Below the pieces are notes generated by a model. It was not told the origin of the DNA, did not search any database, and saw only the letters and a list, made by a program, of their open reading frames with translations. Of a DNA stretch of 36,117 nucleotides, positions 30,354-36,117 are shown one piece after another. Both the position numbers and the translations under genes were made by a program. Origin of the DNA: CAYPTJ01 sp964413845 (GTDB taxonomy: Bacteria > Patescibacteriota > WWE3 > 9FT-COMBO-53-11); the NCBI GenBank assembly GCA_964413845.1, contig CAYPTJ010000053.1, forward strand, positions 1 to 36,117. Reading direction: 5' to 3'. Numbering within the stretch: position 1 is the first letter of the stretch; every line of letters begins with the position of its first letter.

Positions 30354-32141
30354 ATGACTGAAGTAACACTTAAACAAGGATTAAATTACACACTTATCGA
30401 GGAAGCTTCTGCCCTTAAAGAAGTGATTACCGACTTGAAGCATCAAAGAGTGATTGCACTGGACGTGGAGGGGACGAGTCTTGATCCCTACTCTGCTACG
30501 CTCCTTCTTGTTCAGCTTGCCACTCCTGAAAAAGCTTATCTTTTTGATGTGCGCAAGCTTGATCTTACTCTCCTCAAAGAGGTTCTTGAGGATTCCAAGA
30601 TTTTAAAAATCGCCCAGAATGCAGGATTTGATTATCGTCTTCTAAAAGCAAAGTTGGGGATTGAAGCGAGACCCTTCTTTGACACAATGCTTGCGGAGCG
30701 AATTTTAACAACCGGTTACACGCGTGAAAATTCCCTTGAAGCGATTGCTAAAAAGTATCTGGGGATTAAGTTGGAGAAGGGAGTTTGGGAGACATTTGTT
30801 AACCATAAGAAAGAATTTACGCTGGAGCAGTTGGAATATGCCGCAACTGATGTTCTGATTCTTTTTCCGATCTGGGAAGTGCAGAAGCAGACACTCGTGA
30901 GTGAGGTTTTAGATAAAATCGCCGCTTTGGAATTTCGTTTGATTCCTGTTGTCGCGGAGATGGAACTTAAAGGGTTTTTAATTGATATGAAAAAGTGGCG
31001 ACAGATTATCAAAGAGTATGAGAAGCGGCGGGGTGAAGTAGCAGTGAGGATTCAGGATGAACTGCGACCTTATTTTCGCCATACCCAAGTTGACTTTTTT
31101 GGTAGAAGAGCAGAGGTAGTCAATTTAAACTCCCCCGCCCAAGTTTTGGAAGCTTTTCGGAAAGTAGGGTTGGATCTTCCCTCAACTGGGGAGGAAGTTT
31201 TACAACGCCATAACCACCCCTTAGCGAAGCTCCTTTTGGAATATCGTGGGTATGAAAAGATCATCACCGCTTTTGGAGAAAATTTGATCGCGAAGATTAA
31301 TCCCAAAACGGGGCGAATCCATCCAGATTACATGCAGATTGGAGCTGATACCGGAAGGTTTTCCTGTTCCAATCCTAATCTCCAACAAATCCCAACGGAT
31401 TTGCTTTTCCGCCAGTGTTTCATCGCTGAGAAAGGTTACAAGCTTGTTGTTGCGGACTATTCGCAGATTGAGCTTAGAATCATGGCGGAGCTTTCTAAAG
31501 ACCCAGCCTTCTTAAAAGCATTTAAAGAGGAAGTGGATCTTCATGCTTTAACAGCTTCACAAATGTTTGGGGTTCCACTGGAGCAGGTAACGAAAGAAAG
31601 GCGTTTTCAGGCAAAATCAATTAACTTTGGGTTGATGTATGGGCGAGGGGCAAAGTCACTCGCTGTCCAACTGGAAATTTCTGAGGAAGAAGCACAACAG
31701 CTTTTACAGAAATATTTTTCCGCCTATAAAAAAGTGAAGGCCTGGCTAGACCGAACTGGCCGCGAAGCGGTGAAGAAAGGGTACAGTCTCACAATCGCCG
31801 GGAGGAAACGCTACTATCGAGATCTCAATCCAGAGGATCCGGGTTATGAACGACAACAGGCATACGTGGAGCGCCAAGGGAAGAATACCCCCATCCAGGG
31901 AACCTCTGCCGATATGACAAAGTTGGCGATGGTTTACATTTATGAGAGAATTAAAAAGGAAGGTTTCGATGCCGCCCCAATTCACACTGTCCATGACGAA
32001 CTTGTGGTTGAGGCAAAGGAGGATCAAGCAGAAAAAGTGGCAACGCTTGTTAAAGAGGAGATGGAGCGGGCGGGAAAGGAGCTTTTAAAAGAAGTTCCAG
32101 TTAGGGTGGATATTGCTGTCTCCGACAGCTGGGAGCATTAA
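30354..32141 (+). CDS. polA: DNA polymerase I (3'-5' exonuclease and polymerase, no 5' nuclease)
   Basis: Family A polymerase of 595 aa. Residues 1-180 are a DEDDy 3'-5' exonuclease with ALDVEG (Asp37, Glu39), QNAGFDY and YAATD (Tyr162, Asp166), so proofreading is likely active. The polymerase follows with motif A VVADYSQIELRI (Asp368, Glu373), motif B RFQAKSINFGLMYG (Lys421, Tyr429) and motif C HTVHDELV (547-549). The 5'-nuclease domain of E. coli PolA is absent; the protein starts directly at the exonuclease. Primer removal would need a separate enzyme. It lies 3 nt after gatB. Confidence 0.93.
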   Translation: MTEVTLKQGLNYTLIEEASALKEVITDLKHQRVIALDVEGTSLDPYSATLLLVQLATPEKAYLFDVRKLDLTLLKEVLEDSKILKIAQNAGFDYRLLKAKLGIEARPFFDTMLAERILTTGYTRENSLEAIAKKYLGIKLEKGVWETFVNHKKEFTLEQLEYAATDVLILFPIWEVQKQTLVSEVLDKIAALEFRLIPVVAEMELKGFLIDMKKWRQIIKEYEKRRGEVAVRIQDELRPYFRHTQVDFFGRRAEVVNLNSPAQVLEAFRKVGLDLPSTGEEVLQRHNHPLAKLLLEYRGYEKIITAFGENLIAKINPKTGRIHPDYMQIGADTGRFSCSNPNLQQIPTDLLFRQCFIAEKGYKLVVADYSQIELRIMAELSKDPAFLKAFKEEVDLHALTASQMFGVPLEQVTKERRFQAKSINFGLMYGRGAKSLAVQLEISEEEAQQLLQKYFSAYKKVKAWLDRTGREAVKKGYSLTIAGRKRYYRDLNPEDPGYERQQAYVERQGKNTPIQGTSADMTKLAMVYIYERIKKEGFDAAPIHTVHDELVVEAKEDQAEKVATLVKEEMERAGKELLKEVPVRVDIAVSDSWEH

Positions 32142-32146
32142 AGACA

Positions 32147-32190
32147 GGGTATAGCGTATAGCGTGTAGGGTATAGGGTATAAAATATATA
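32147..32190. repeat. Short degenerate tandem repeat
   Basis: Between polA and the clpE-like gene lie about five degenerate units of the type GTATAGCGT / GTATAGGGT, ending in an AT-rich block. It codes for nothing visible; similar low-complexity sequence occurs in the ftsW-murG gap. Confidence 0.6.
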
Positions 32191-32211
32191 TTAGCGGCAG
32201 GATTTAGCAAT

Positions 32212-32246
32212 CACTAGTTGACACTGCTAGTGTGGTAAACTAAAAT
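32212..32246 (+). promoter_or_regulatory. Promoter with inverted-repeat operator for the clpE-like gene
   Basis: TTGACA (32218-32223), 17 bp and TAAAAT (32241-32246) form a near-consensus promoter ending 9 nt before ATG 32256. A perfect inverted repeat, CACTAG (32212-32217) and CTAGTG (32227-32232) separated by 9 bp, brackets the -35. It is shaped like a heat-shock repressor operator, but the sequence is neither CIRCE nor a CtsR heptad. Confidence 0.6.
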
Positions 32247-32255
32247 TAAATTGAA

Positions 32256-34358
32256 ATGATTTGCCAACGCTGTGGTGAAAGACAAGCCATTTTCCAGATG
32301 CATCAGATCGTTGATGGTCAACCATCGATTGTCTATCTTTGTGAGGTTTGCGCTCAGGAGCTACAAGAAGGGGCGCAGCAAACAACCTATCTTGATCGCT
32401 ATGGGCGTGATCTTACCCGTTTGGCTGAAGAAGGGAAGCTTGATCCTGTAATCGGAAGGGAGAACGAGATTGAGCGAATTATCCATATCTTATCCCGTAG
32501 AAAAAAGAATAATCCTGTCTTGATTGGAGATCCGGGGGTAGGGAAGACGGCGATCGTTGAGGGTTTGGCGCAGCGGATTGTTGATGGAGATGCCCCCGAA
32601 ACGCTTCAAGAGAAGCGGATCGTTGCCCTAGATTTGGCTTCGATGCTTGCCGGTGCCTCTCACCGAGGTGAGTTTGAAGAGCGGTTGAAGAAGACGATTG
32701 AAGAGGTAGTTGAGGCGGAAGGCCAGATTATTCTTTTTATCGATGAGCTTCACACCGTTGTTGGAGCTGGGGCTGCTCAAGGAGCGATTGATGCCTCAAA
32801 TATGTTAAAACCCGCTTTAGCGCGCGGAGAGCTGCAATGTGTGGGAGCAACCACCCTTGATGAGTATCGGAAATACGTAGAGAAAGACGGAGCGTTGGAA
32901 CGCCGGTTCCAGCCACTGATCATCAATGAACCTTCAGTTGAGGAGACGATTGAAATCCTTGACGGGTTGAAGTCACGTTACGAAGAGCATCATAAGGTTC
33001 GGGTTTCGCCGGATGCGATCAAAGCCGCAGCGGAACTTTCTGATCGTTACATTGCTGATCGTTTTCTCCCGGATAAAGCGATCGATCTTTTAGATGAAGC
33101 TTGTGCCCAAGTACGGTTAGCACAGATTCAAACGACGAAGGTAGAGATAAGAAGACCAGGAAAGGTAGAGGTGGTCGTGCCTCGCACGGTTACTGAGGAG
33201 ATTGAGAAGTTAAGAGCCACGCCGCGAAAGACGGTTGTTGATATGGAACGGCTTGAGGAGTTAGAGCTTGCACTTGAGCACAAGGTTGGAAAATGGCAGT
33301 TGGAAAAAGTTGAAAGTATTCCCGAGGTTATCGGAAGGGATATTGCGCGAATCGTTGCCCAAGCTACTGGGATTCCCGTTGAGGATCTGGCGGAGGATGA
33401 GCGCAAAAAGCTCAGTCACCTTGAAGAGCGGTTACATCAAAGAATCGTTGGTCAGGAGGAAGCCGTAAAAGTTGTCTCTGAGGCTATTCGGCGCTCCCGC
33501 GCTGGCTTAAAAGATCCCAACCGTCCAATTGGTTCTTTTATCTTTCTTGGCCCAACTGGAGTAGGGAAAACCGAAACGGCAAAGGCACTGGCAGAAGTTC
33601 TTTATGGAGATGAGGAGCTGATGGTTTGTCTTGATATGTCGGAGTATGGGGAGCGACACACCGTTTCGCGGTTGATCGGTTCTCCTCCAGGGTATGTCGG
33701 ATTTGAGGAAGGAGGGCAACTTACGGAGATTGTTCGGCGCAAACCGTTCTCGATTATTCTTTTGGATGAGATCGAAAAGGCTCACCCGGATGTTTTTAAT
33801 CTTCTTCTTCAGATTCTTGAGGATGGGCGGTTGACTGACGGTCATGGGAAAACAGTCGATTTCAAAAACACCGTTTTGATTATGACCTCCAATGTTGGGA
33901 CAAGCACCATCTCTGAGAAGAAATTCGGTTTTGGGGATGAAAAAGAGGTACGAAAAAGCTACGAAGAGCTGAAGGGGGAGCTTCTTGAGCATCTGCGAAA
34001 AAGCTTCCGCCCAGAGTTCCTCAACCGGGTTGATGAGATTGTCGTCTTCCATCCCCTAACAGAGAAACACGTCCAGAAGATCGCTGACCTTCTTTTGGAG
34101 AAGAGTAGGCGGCTTCTGGTTGAGCGGGGAATTCAACTTGAGGTGGTAGCCCGGGCGAGGAACTATCTCGCCGAAAAGGGTTTTGATCCGAACTTTGGTG
34201 CTCGGCCACTTAGGCGGTTGATTCAAAGAGAGGTGGAAAATCCGATCTCTAACCGAATTATCTCGGGTGAATATCGCGAGGGCGACACTGTTGAGGTTGA
34301 CCTTGTTGGGAAAGATCTTGCCTTTAAGATTAAAAAGCGCGTCCCCCTTAAGGTTTAA
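32256..34358 (+). CDS. ClpE-like AAA+ unfoldase with N-terminal zinc finger
   Basis: Hsp100 ATPase that unfolds proteins, usually for ClpP. Residues 1-35 hold a four-cysteine zinc finger (Cys3, Cys6, Cys29, Cys32) like ClpE/McsA, replacing the usual Clp N domain. D1 has Walker A GDPGVGKT (91-98) and Walker B ILFIDEL; a short coiled linker follows (about 315-350); D2 has GPTGVGKT (432-439), IILLDEIEKAHPDVFNLLLQILEDGRLTD and the end GARPLRRLIQREVENPIS. A FGF tripeptide in KKFGFGDE sits where ClpP-binding loops usually are. Length is 700 aa. Its start is nearly leaderless. No clpP is in the window. ClpC is the alternative name. Confidence 0.9.
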   Translation: MICQRCGERQAIFQMHQIVDGQPSIVYLCEVCAQELQEGAQQTTYLDRYGRDLTRLAEEGKLDPVIGRENEIERIIHILSRRKKNNPVLIGDPGVGKTAIVEGLAQRIVDGDAPETLQEKRIVALDLASMLAGASHRGEFEERLKKTIEEVVEAEGQIILFIDELHTVVGAGAAQGAIDASNMLKPALARGELQCVGATTLDEYRKYVEKDGALERRFQPLIINEPSVEETIEILDGLKSRYEEHHKVRVSPDAIKAAAELSDRYIADRFLPDKAIDLLDEACAQVRLAQIQTTKVEIRRPGKVEVVVPRTVTEEIEKLRATPRKTVVDMERLEELELALEHKVGKWQLEKVESIPEVIGRDIARIVAQATGIPVEDLAEDERKKLSHLEERLHQRIVGQEEAVKVVSEAIRRSRAGLKDPNRPIGSFIFLGPTGVGKTETAKALAEVLYGDEELMVCLDMSEYGERHTVSRLIGSPPGYVGFEEGGQLTEIVRRKPFSIILLDEIEKAHPDVFNLLLQILEDGRLTDGHGKTVDFKNTVLIMTSNVGTSTISEKKFGFGDEKEVRKSYEELKGELLEHLRKSFRPEFLNRVDEIVVFHPLTEKHVQKIADLLLEKSRRLLVERGIQLEVVARARNYLAEKGFDPNFGARPLRRLIQREVENPISNRIISGEYREGDTVEVDLVGKDLAFKIKKRVPLKV

Positions 34359-34365
34359 GCGATAG

Positions 34366-34926
34366 ATGAGGCGGGAAGAAGCTTTAAGAATCCTCCAACA
34401 AAATCTTAAGAATCAAAATCTTGCTCGCCACTGTTTTGCCGTTGAGGCTTGTATGCGTGCATTGGCCCGGCGATTTGGAGAAGATGAAAAGATGTGGGGG
34501 ATTGTCGGCCTTATTCATGATGCTGATTATGAAAAAACAAAAGATAATCCTGAGGAACACACTCGTTTAACAGCGCGGTGGCTGAAGGAAGCGGGAGAGG
34601 ACGAGAGGATTATCGCCGCCGTTTTGAGTCATAATTTTGACTACACAGGGGAGAATTCTCCCCGAACCAAGATGGATTGGTCGCTTTATTGTTGTGATGA
34701 ATTAACCGGTTTTATTGTCGCTGTTGCTCTCGTTCGTCCGGATAGGAAGTTATCTTCCGTGACGGTAGAGTCGGTTTTGAAGAAGTTCCCCGAGAAGGCG
34801 TTCGCCGCTGCCGTGAAGCGAGAGCAGATTCAAAAGTGTGAGAGACAGTTGAGTATTTCTTTACCGGAATTCGTCAAGCTCTGCCTTATCGCAATGCAGG
34901 AGATTGCAGCGGATCTGGGGCTGTAG
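34366..34926 (+). CDS. HD-domain phosphohydrolase-like protein
   Basis: A 186-aa HD-superfamily protein with the metal ligands in order: His22 (ARHCFAVEA), His51-Asp52 (LIHDADYE), His65 and His89 (EEHT, VLSHNFD) and Asp111 (YCCDELTGFIVAV). This layout (HD with extra His residues) fits the HDIG-type group of small hydrolases, whose members include nucleotidases and cyclic-nucleotide phosphodiesterases. Substrate unknown. It lies 7 nt after the clpE-like gene and 2 nt before the next gene, so the three probably form one operon. Confidence 0.82.
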   Translation: MRREEALRILQQNLKNQNLARHCFAVEACMRALARRFGEDEKMWGIVGLIHDADYEKTKDNPEEHTRLTARWLKEAGEDERIIAAVLSHNFDYTGENSPRTKMDWSLYCCDELTGFIVAVALVRPDRKLSSVTVESVLKKFPEKAFAAAVKREQIQKCERQLSISLPEFVKLCLIAMQEIAADLGL

Positions 34927-34928
34927 TA

Positions 34929-35609
34929 ATGGAGATTGAATCTTTAAGAGTAGGGCAGTTGGAAACAAACTGCTACCTTGTTTTTTGCCCAAAGACAAAG
35001 GAAGCAGTGATTATTGATCCCGGTGATGCCGGAGATTTTATCAGCCAAAAAATTCTTGATCTTAAGCTTAAGCCGAAGCTAATCCTGGCAACTCACGGAC
35101 ACTTTGATCATATTTTGGCGGTAACGGAACTAAAACTCGCTTTTAACATCCCCTTTCTGATGCATAAGGATGACCTTTTTCTTCTGAAGCGGGTAAAAAG
35201 AACCGCGGAGTATTTTCTTGGGTACCCGGCCGATCTGCCTCCTGTAGTTGATCGGTATCTTACAGAAGGTGAGAGCATCATGTTTGGGAAAGAGAAACTG
35301 AAGGTGATTGAAACTCCCGGCCATACTCCCGGTGGTATTTGTCTCTATAGTTCGACATCACACCTCCGAGGTGGTGTTGCGCCTGCGGCACACCTCGGAG
35401 GTGAGGGAAACGGAGGGATTCTCTTCTCCGGCGATACCCTTTTCTGTCAAGGAGTAGGAAGAACGGACTTTTCCTACTGCTCTTATAAAGATCTGATGAA
35501 ATCACTCCAGAAGCTGTTCAAGCTTCCTGGCAAAACGGTTGTCTATCCGGGTCATGGTTCTGAGACCAATCTTGTAGCAGAGCAATCTTTCTTCAGAAAA
35601 GTAGCTTAA
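34929..35609 (+). CDS. Metallo-beta-lactamase-fold hydrolase (glyoxalase II-like)
   Basis: A 226-aa MBL-fold hydrolase with ATHGHFDH (54-61), TPGHTPGG (His132), FSGDTLF (Asp169) and YPGHG (His209), the full set of metal ligands of the glyoxalase II/YcbL-like group. The start LETNCYLV is typical. Likely substrates are thioesters such as S-lactoylglutathione analogues, but this is not shown. Between LYSS and GGILFSGDT there is an extra segment of about 18 residues encoded by the palindromic duplication at 35359-35403 (HLRGGVAPAAHLGGEG). It falls in a surface loop before a core strand, so the enzyme may tolerate it. A hairpin terminator follows. Confidence 0.88.
   Translation: MEIESLRVGQLETNCYLVFCPKTKEAVIIDPGDAGDFISQKILDLKLKPKLILATHGHFDHILAVTELKLAFNIPFLMHKDDLFLLKRVKRTAEYFLGYPADLPPVVDRYLTEGESIMFGKEKLKVIETPGHTPGGICLYSSTSHLRGGVAPAAHLGGEGNGGILFSGDTLFCQGVGRTDFSYCSYKDLMKSLQKLFKLPGKTVVYPGHGSETNLVAEQSFFRKVA
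35359..35403. repeat. In-frame palindromic duplication inside the hydrolase gene
   Basis: CACACCTCCGAGGTG (35359-35373) and CACACCTCGGAGGTG (35389-35403) differ at one base, lie exactly 30 nt apart (10 codons) and are each nearly self-complementary. They are also mutual inverted repeats, so the region can form one long hairpin. The reading frame is kept. Confidence 0.7.
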
Positions 35610-35628
35610 TGTCTATTTGCTGTAAGGT

Positions 35629-35661
35629 GCTAAAGCAACCTTGTCCGCCTCGGGCGGATAA
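35629..35661. repeat. 33-bp repeat with CCGCCTCGGGCGG palindrome, copy 1
   Basis: The 33 bases beginning GCTAAAGCAACCTTG and ending GGCGGATAA occur without mismatch at 35894-35926. The core CCGCCTCGGGCGG belongs to the same CCGCC-n-GGCGG class as the palindromes near the tRNAs and upstream of ileS. Confidence 0.8.
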
Positions 35662-35679
35662 AGCGTTTGGATTTCGATG

Positions 35680-35717
35680 AGAAAACGGCACTTTAGGAAG
35701 CACCGTTTTCTGTTTTG
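35680..35717 (+). terminator. Rho-independent terminator after the hydrolase gene
   Basis: AGAAAACGG (35680-35688) pairs with CCGTTTTCT (35703-35711), followed by GTTTTG. It lies about 70 nt after the stop codon and ends the clpE-HD-MBL unit. Confidence 0.7.
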
Positions 35718-35794
35718 AGGCAAGTTATCTTACCTCTTTCTCTTCTTTTTTCCTCCTTTGCGCTTTGCCACGCTCAATCACCTCCCTCCCGACT

Positions 35795-35821
35795 AATAAA
35801 AAGAGCCCTCGTGTGGGCTTT
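35795..35821 (-). terminator. Possible minus-strand terminator hairpin
   Basis: On the minus strand AAAGCCC pairs with GGGCTCT-type sequence (5-bp GC-rich core AGCCC/GGGCT) and is followed by CTTTTTATT. It would stop antisense transcription coming from the 36-kb end. The stem is short. Confidence 0.4.
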
Positions 35822-35893
35822 CGAGAACCCCCAAATAGTTTTGTACTGGGCAAGATAAGTCTTCTCCCACGTTTTCTATCTTAAAGATAAGGC

Positions 35894-35926
35894 GCTAAAG
35901 CAACCTTGTCCGCCTCGGGCGGATAA
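35894..35926. repeat. 33-bp repeat with CCGCCTCGGGCGG palindrome, copy 2
   Basis: Exact second copy of 35629-35661, in the same orientation 265 bp away. It is followed by a partial echo, GCGCTTGCGCAACCTTG (from about 35928), suggesting further decayed units. Confidence 0.8.
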
Positions 35927-36010
35927 GGCGCTTGCGCAACCTTGTTCTTCACTTCGTTCAGGATAAAGATTTTTCAATATCTTTGTCAATACTTTAGTTT
36001 TGCGCTAATC

Positions 36011-36073
36011 TATAGTTGATGCCCAAGCCAAATAGGACAAAGTCCTACCGTCCTTTGGACGAAAGGAGGAGAG
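36011..36073 (+). promoter_or_regulatory. Promoter and structured leader of the last gene
   Basis: TATAGT (36011-36016) is a good -10; the -35 is unclear (TTGTCA at 35983 is too far). The leader then forms two adjacent hairpins, TAGGAC-AAA-GTCCTA (36033-36047) and CGTCC-TTT-GGACG (36049-36061), directly before the Shine-Dalgarno AAAGGAGG. The second hairpin's CCTTT could also pair with AAAGG of the ribosome site, so translation control is possible. Confidence 0.4.
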
Positions 36074-36117
36074 ATGTCAAGAAGGGAAGAGTTAGAAAAA
36101 GAGGGTTGGAGAAAAAT
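36074..36117 (+). CDS. N-terminal fragment of an unidentified protein
   Basis: Fourteen codons are visible before the window ends, beginning MSRREELEKEGW. ATG 36074 follows AGGAGG by 5-6 nt, an excellent ribosome site. A competing frame from ATG 36019 is also open to the end (MPKPNRTKSYRPL...) but starts only 2 nt after the -10, which is too close. No family can be named from so few residues. Confidence 0.5.
   Translation, partial: MSRREELEKEGWRK

Larger units (their letters stand above)
35610..36073. other. 464-bp intergenic region
   Basis: No convincing protein gene. It holds two copies of a 33-bp repeat, one plus-strand terminator, a minus-strand terminator-like hairpin, a pyrimidine-rich stretch (35731-35790), and the promoter and leader of the last gene. 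A minus-strand frame of 18 codons (35781-35725) exists but is too short to claim. Confidence 0.6.

Noticed and set aside
32212..32232. CIRCE (HrcA) operator before the clpE-like gene
   Set aside because: The spacing of nine fits, but the arms CACTAG/CTAGTG do not match TTAGCACTC/GAGTGCTAA.
35725..35781. Minus-strand 18-codon ORF starting GTG after GGGAGGGAG
   Set aside because: Too short and of low complexity (Lys/Glu/Arg rich); the purine-rich strand alone explains the Shine-Dalgarno-like sequence.
36019..36117. Alternative reading frame MPKPNRTK... to the window end
   Set aside because: Its ATG is only 2 nt after the -10, and the ATG at 36074 in another frame has a far better ribosome site.
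1..36117. Recoding of TGA as glycine (as in some CPR lineages)
   Set aside because: TGA ends several complete genes at the expected family length (for example ftsZ and ileS).

Overview
This window looks like a streamlined bacterium of the Candidate Phyla Radiation (Patescibacteria), probably Microgenomates-like. That placement is my inference from gene content; no rRNA marker is present. It rests on four things: a DNA polymerase I with a 3'-5' exonuclease but no 5' nuclease, a MurG whose first glycine loop is shortened to GGHHTPALAV, an IleS with non-standard HIGH and KMSKS motifs, and a small GIY-YIG protein next to tRNA genes. TGA is used as an ordinary stop, so there is no sign of stop recoding.

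Layout. 1-8970: a division and cell-wall (dcw) cluster, murE(end)-ddl-murF-mraY-ftsW-murG-ftsQ-ftsA-ftsZ, all on +. murD, murC and murB are missing from their usual places. 9034-11974: a B12-dependent ribonucleotide reductase overlapping a cobalamin adenosyltransferase, which would make its cofactor. 12064-15707: ileS, rplU and rpmA. 15704-18548: signal peptidase, tRNA-Val, a flippase, an Ig-like membrane protein and tRNA-Thr. 18776-21578: sortase, deoxynucleoside kinase, pdxS and an unrecognised small gene. 21593-23071: uppS, tRNA-Gly, tRNA-Asp, a GIY-YIG gene and a tRNA-like relic, all on -, packed with repeats. 23133-30350: polX, lemA, a methyltransferase, a GGDEF protein and the gatC-gatA-HEPN-gatB group. 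30354-35609: polA, a ClpE-like ATPase, an HD-domain protein and a metallo-beta-lactamase-fold hydrolase. 35610-36117: a repeat-rich intergenic region and the start of another gene.

The most unusual content is a set of small GC-rich palindromic elements concentrated at tRNA genes. One appears inserted at the 5' end of tRNA-Thr between 14-bp direct repeats, and a second copy lies upstream of ileS. Two 48-bp tandem copies of tRNA 3' ends follow tRNA-Asp, each with the T-arm replaced by a palindrome. A tRNA-like relic has palindromes in place of both its anticodon arm and its T-arm. In-frame duplications of similar type lie inside a hydrolase gene and probably a methyltransferase gene. A GIY-YIG nuclease-family gene sits inside the tRNA cluster. 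Whether it drives these events is speculation.

A second theme is gene starts with almost no 5' leader. Many genes have a -10-like hexamer 6-11 nt before the start codon (murG, ftsQ, ftsA, ileS, rplU, lepB, polX, the GGDEF gene, the clpE-like gene). Three protein genes start 2-22 nt after a tRNA 3' end. A smaller set (sortase, pdxS, deoxynucleoside kinase, the 21213 gene, the last gene) has conventional leaders with strong Shine-Dalgarno sequences.
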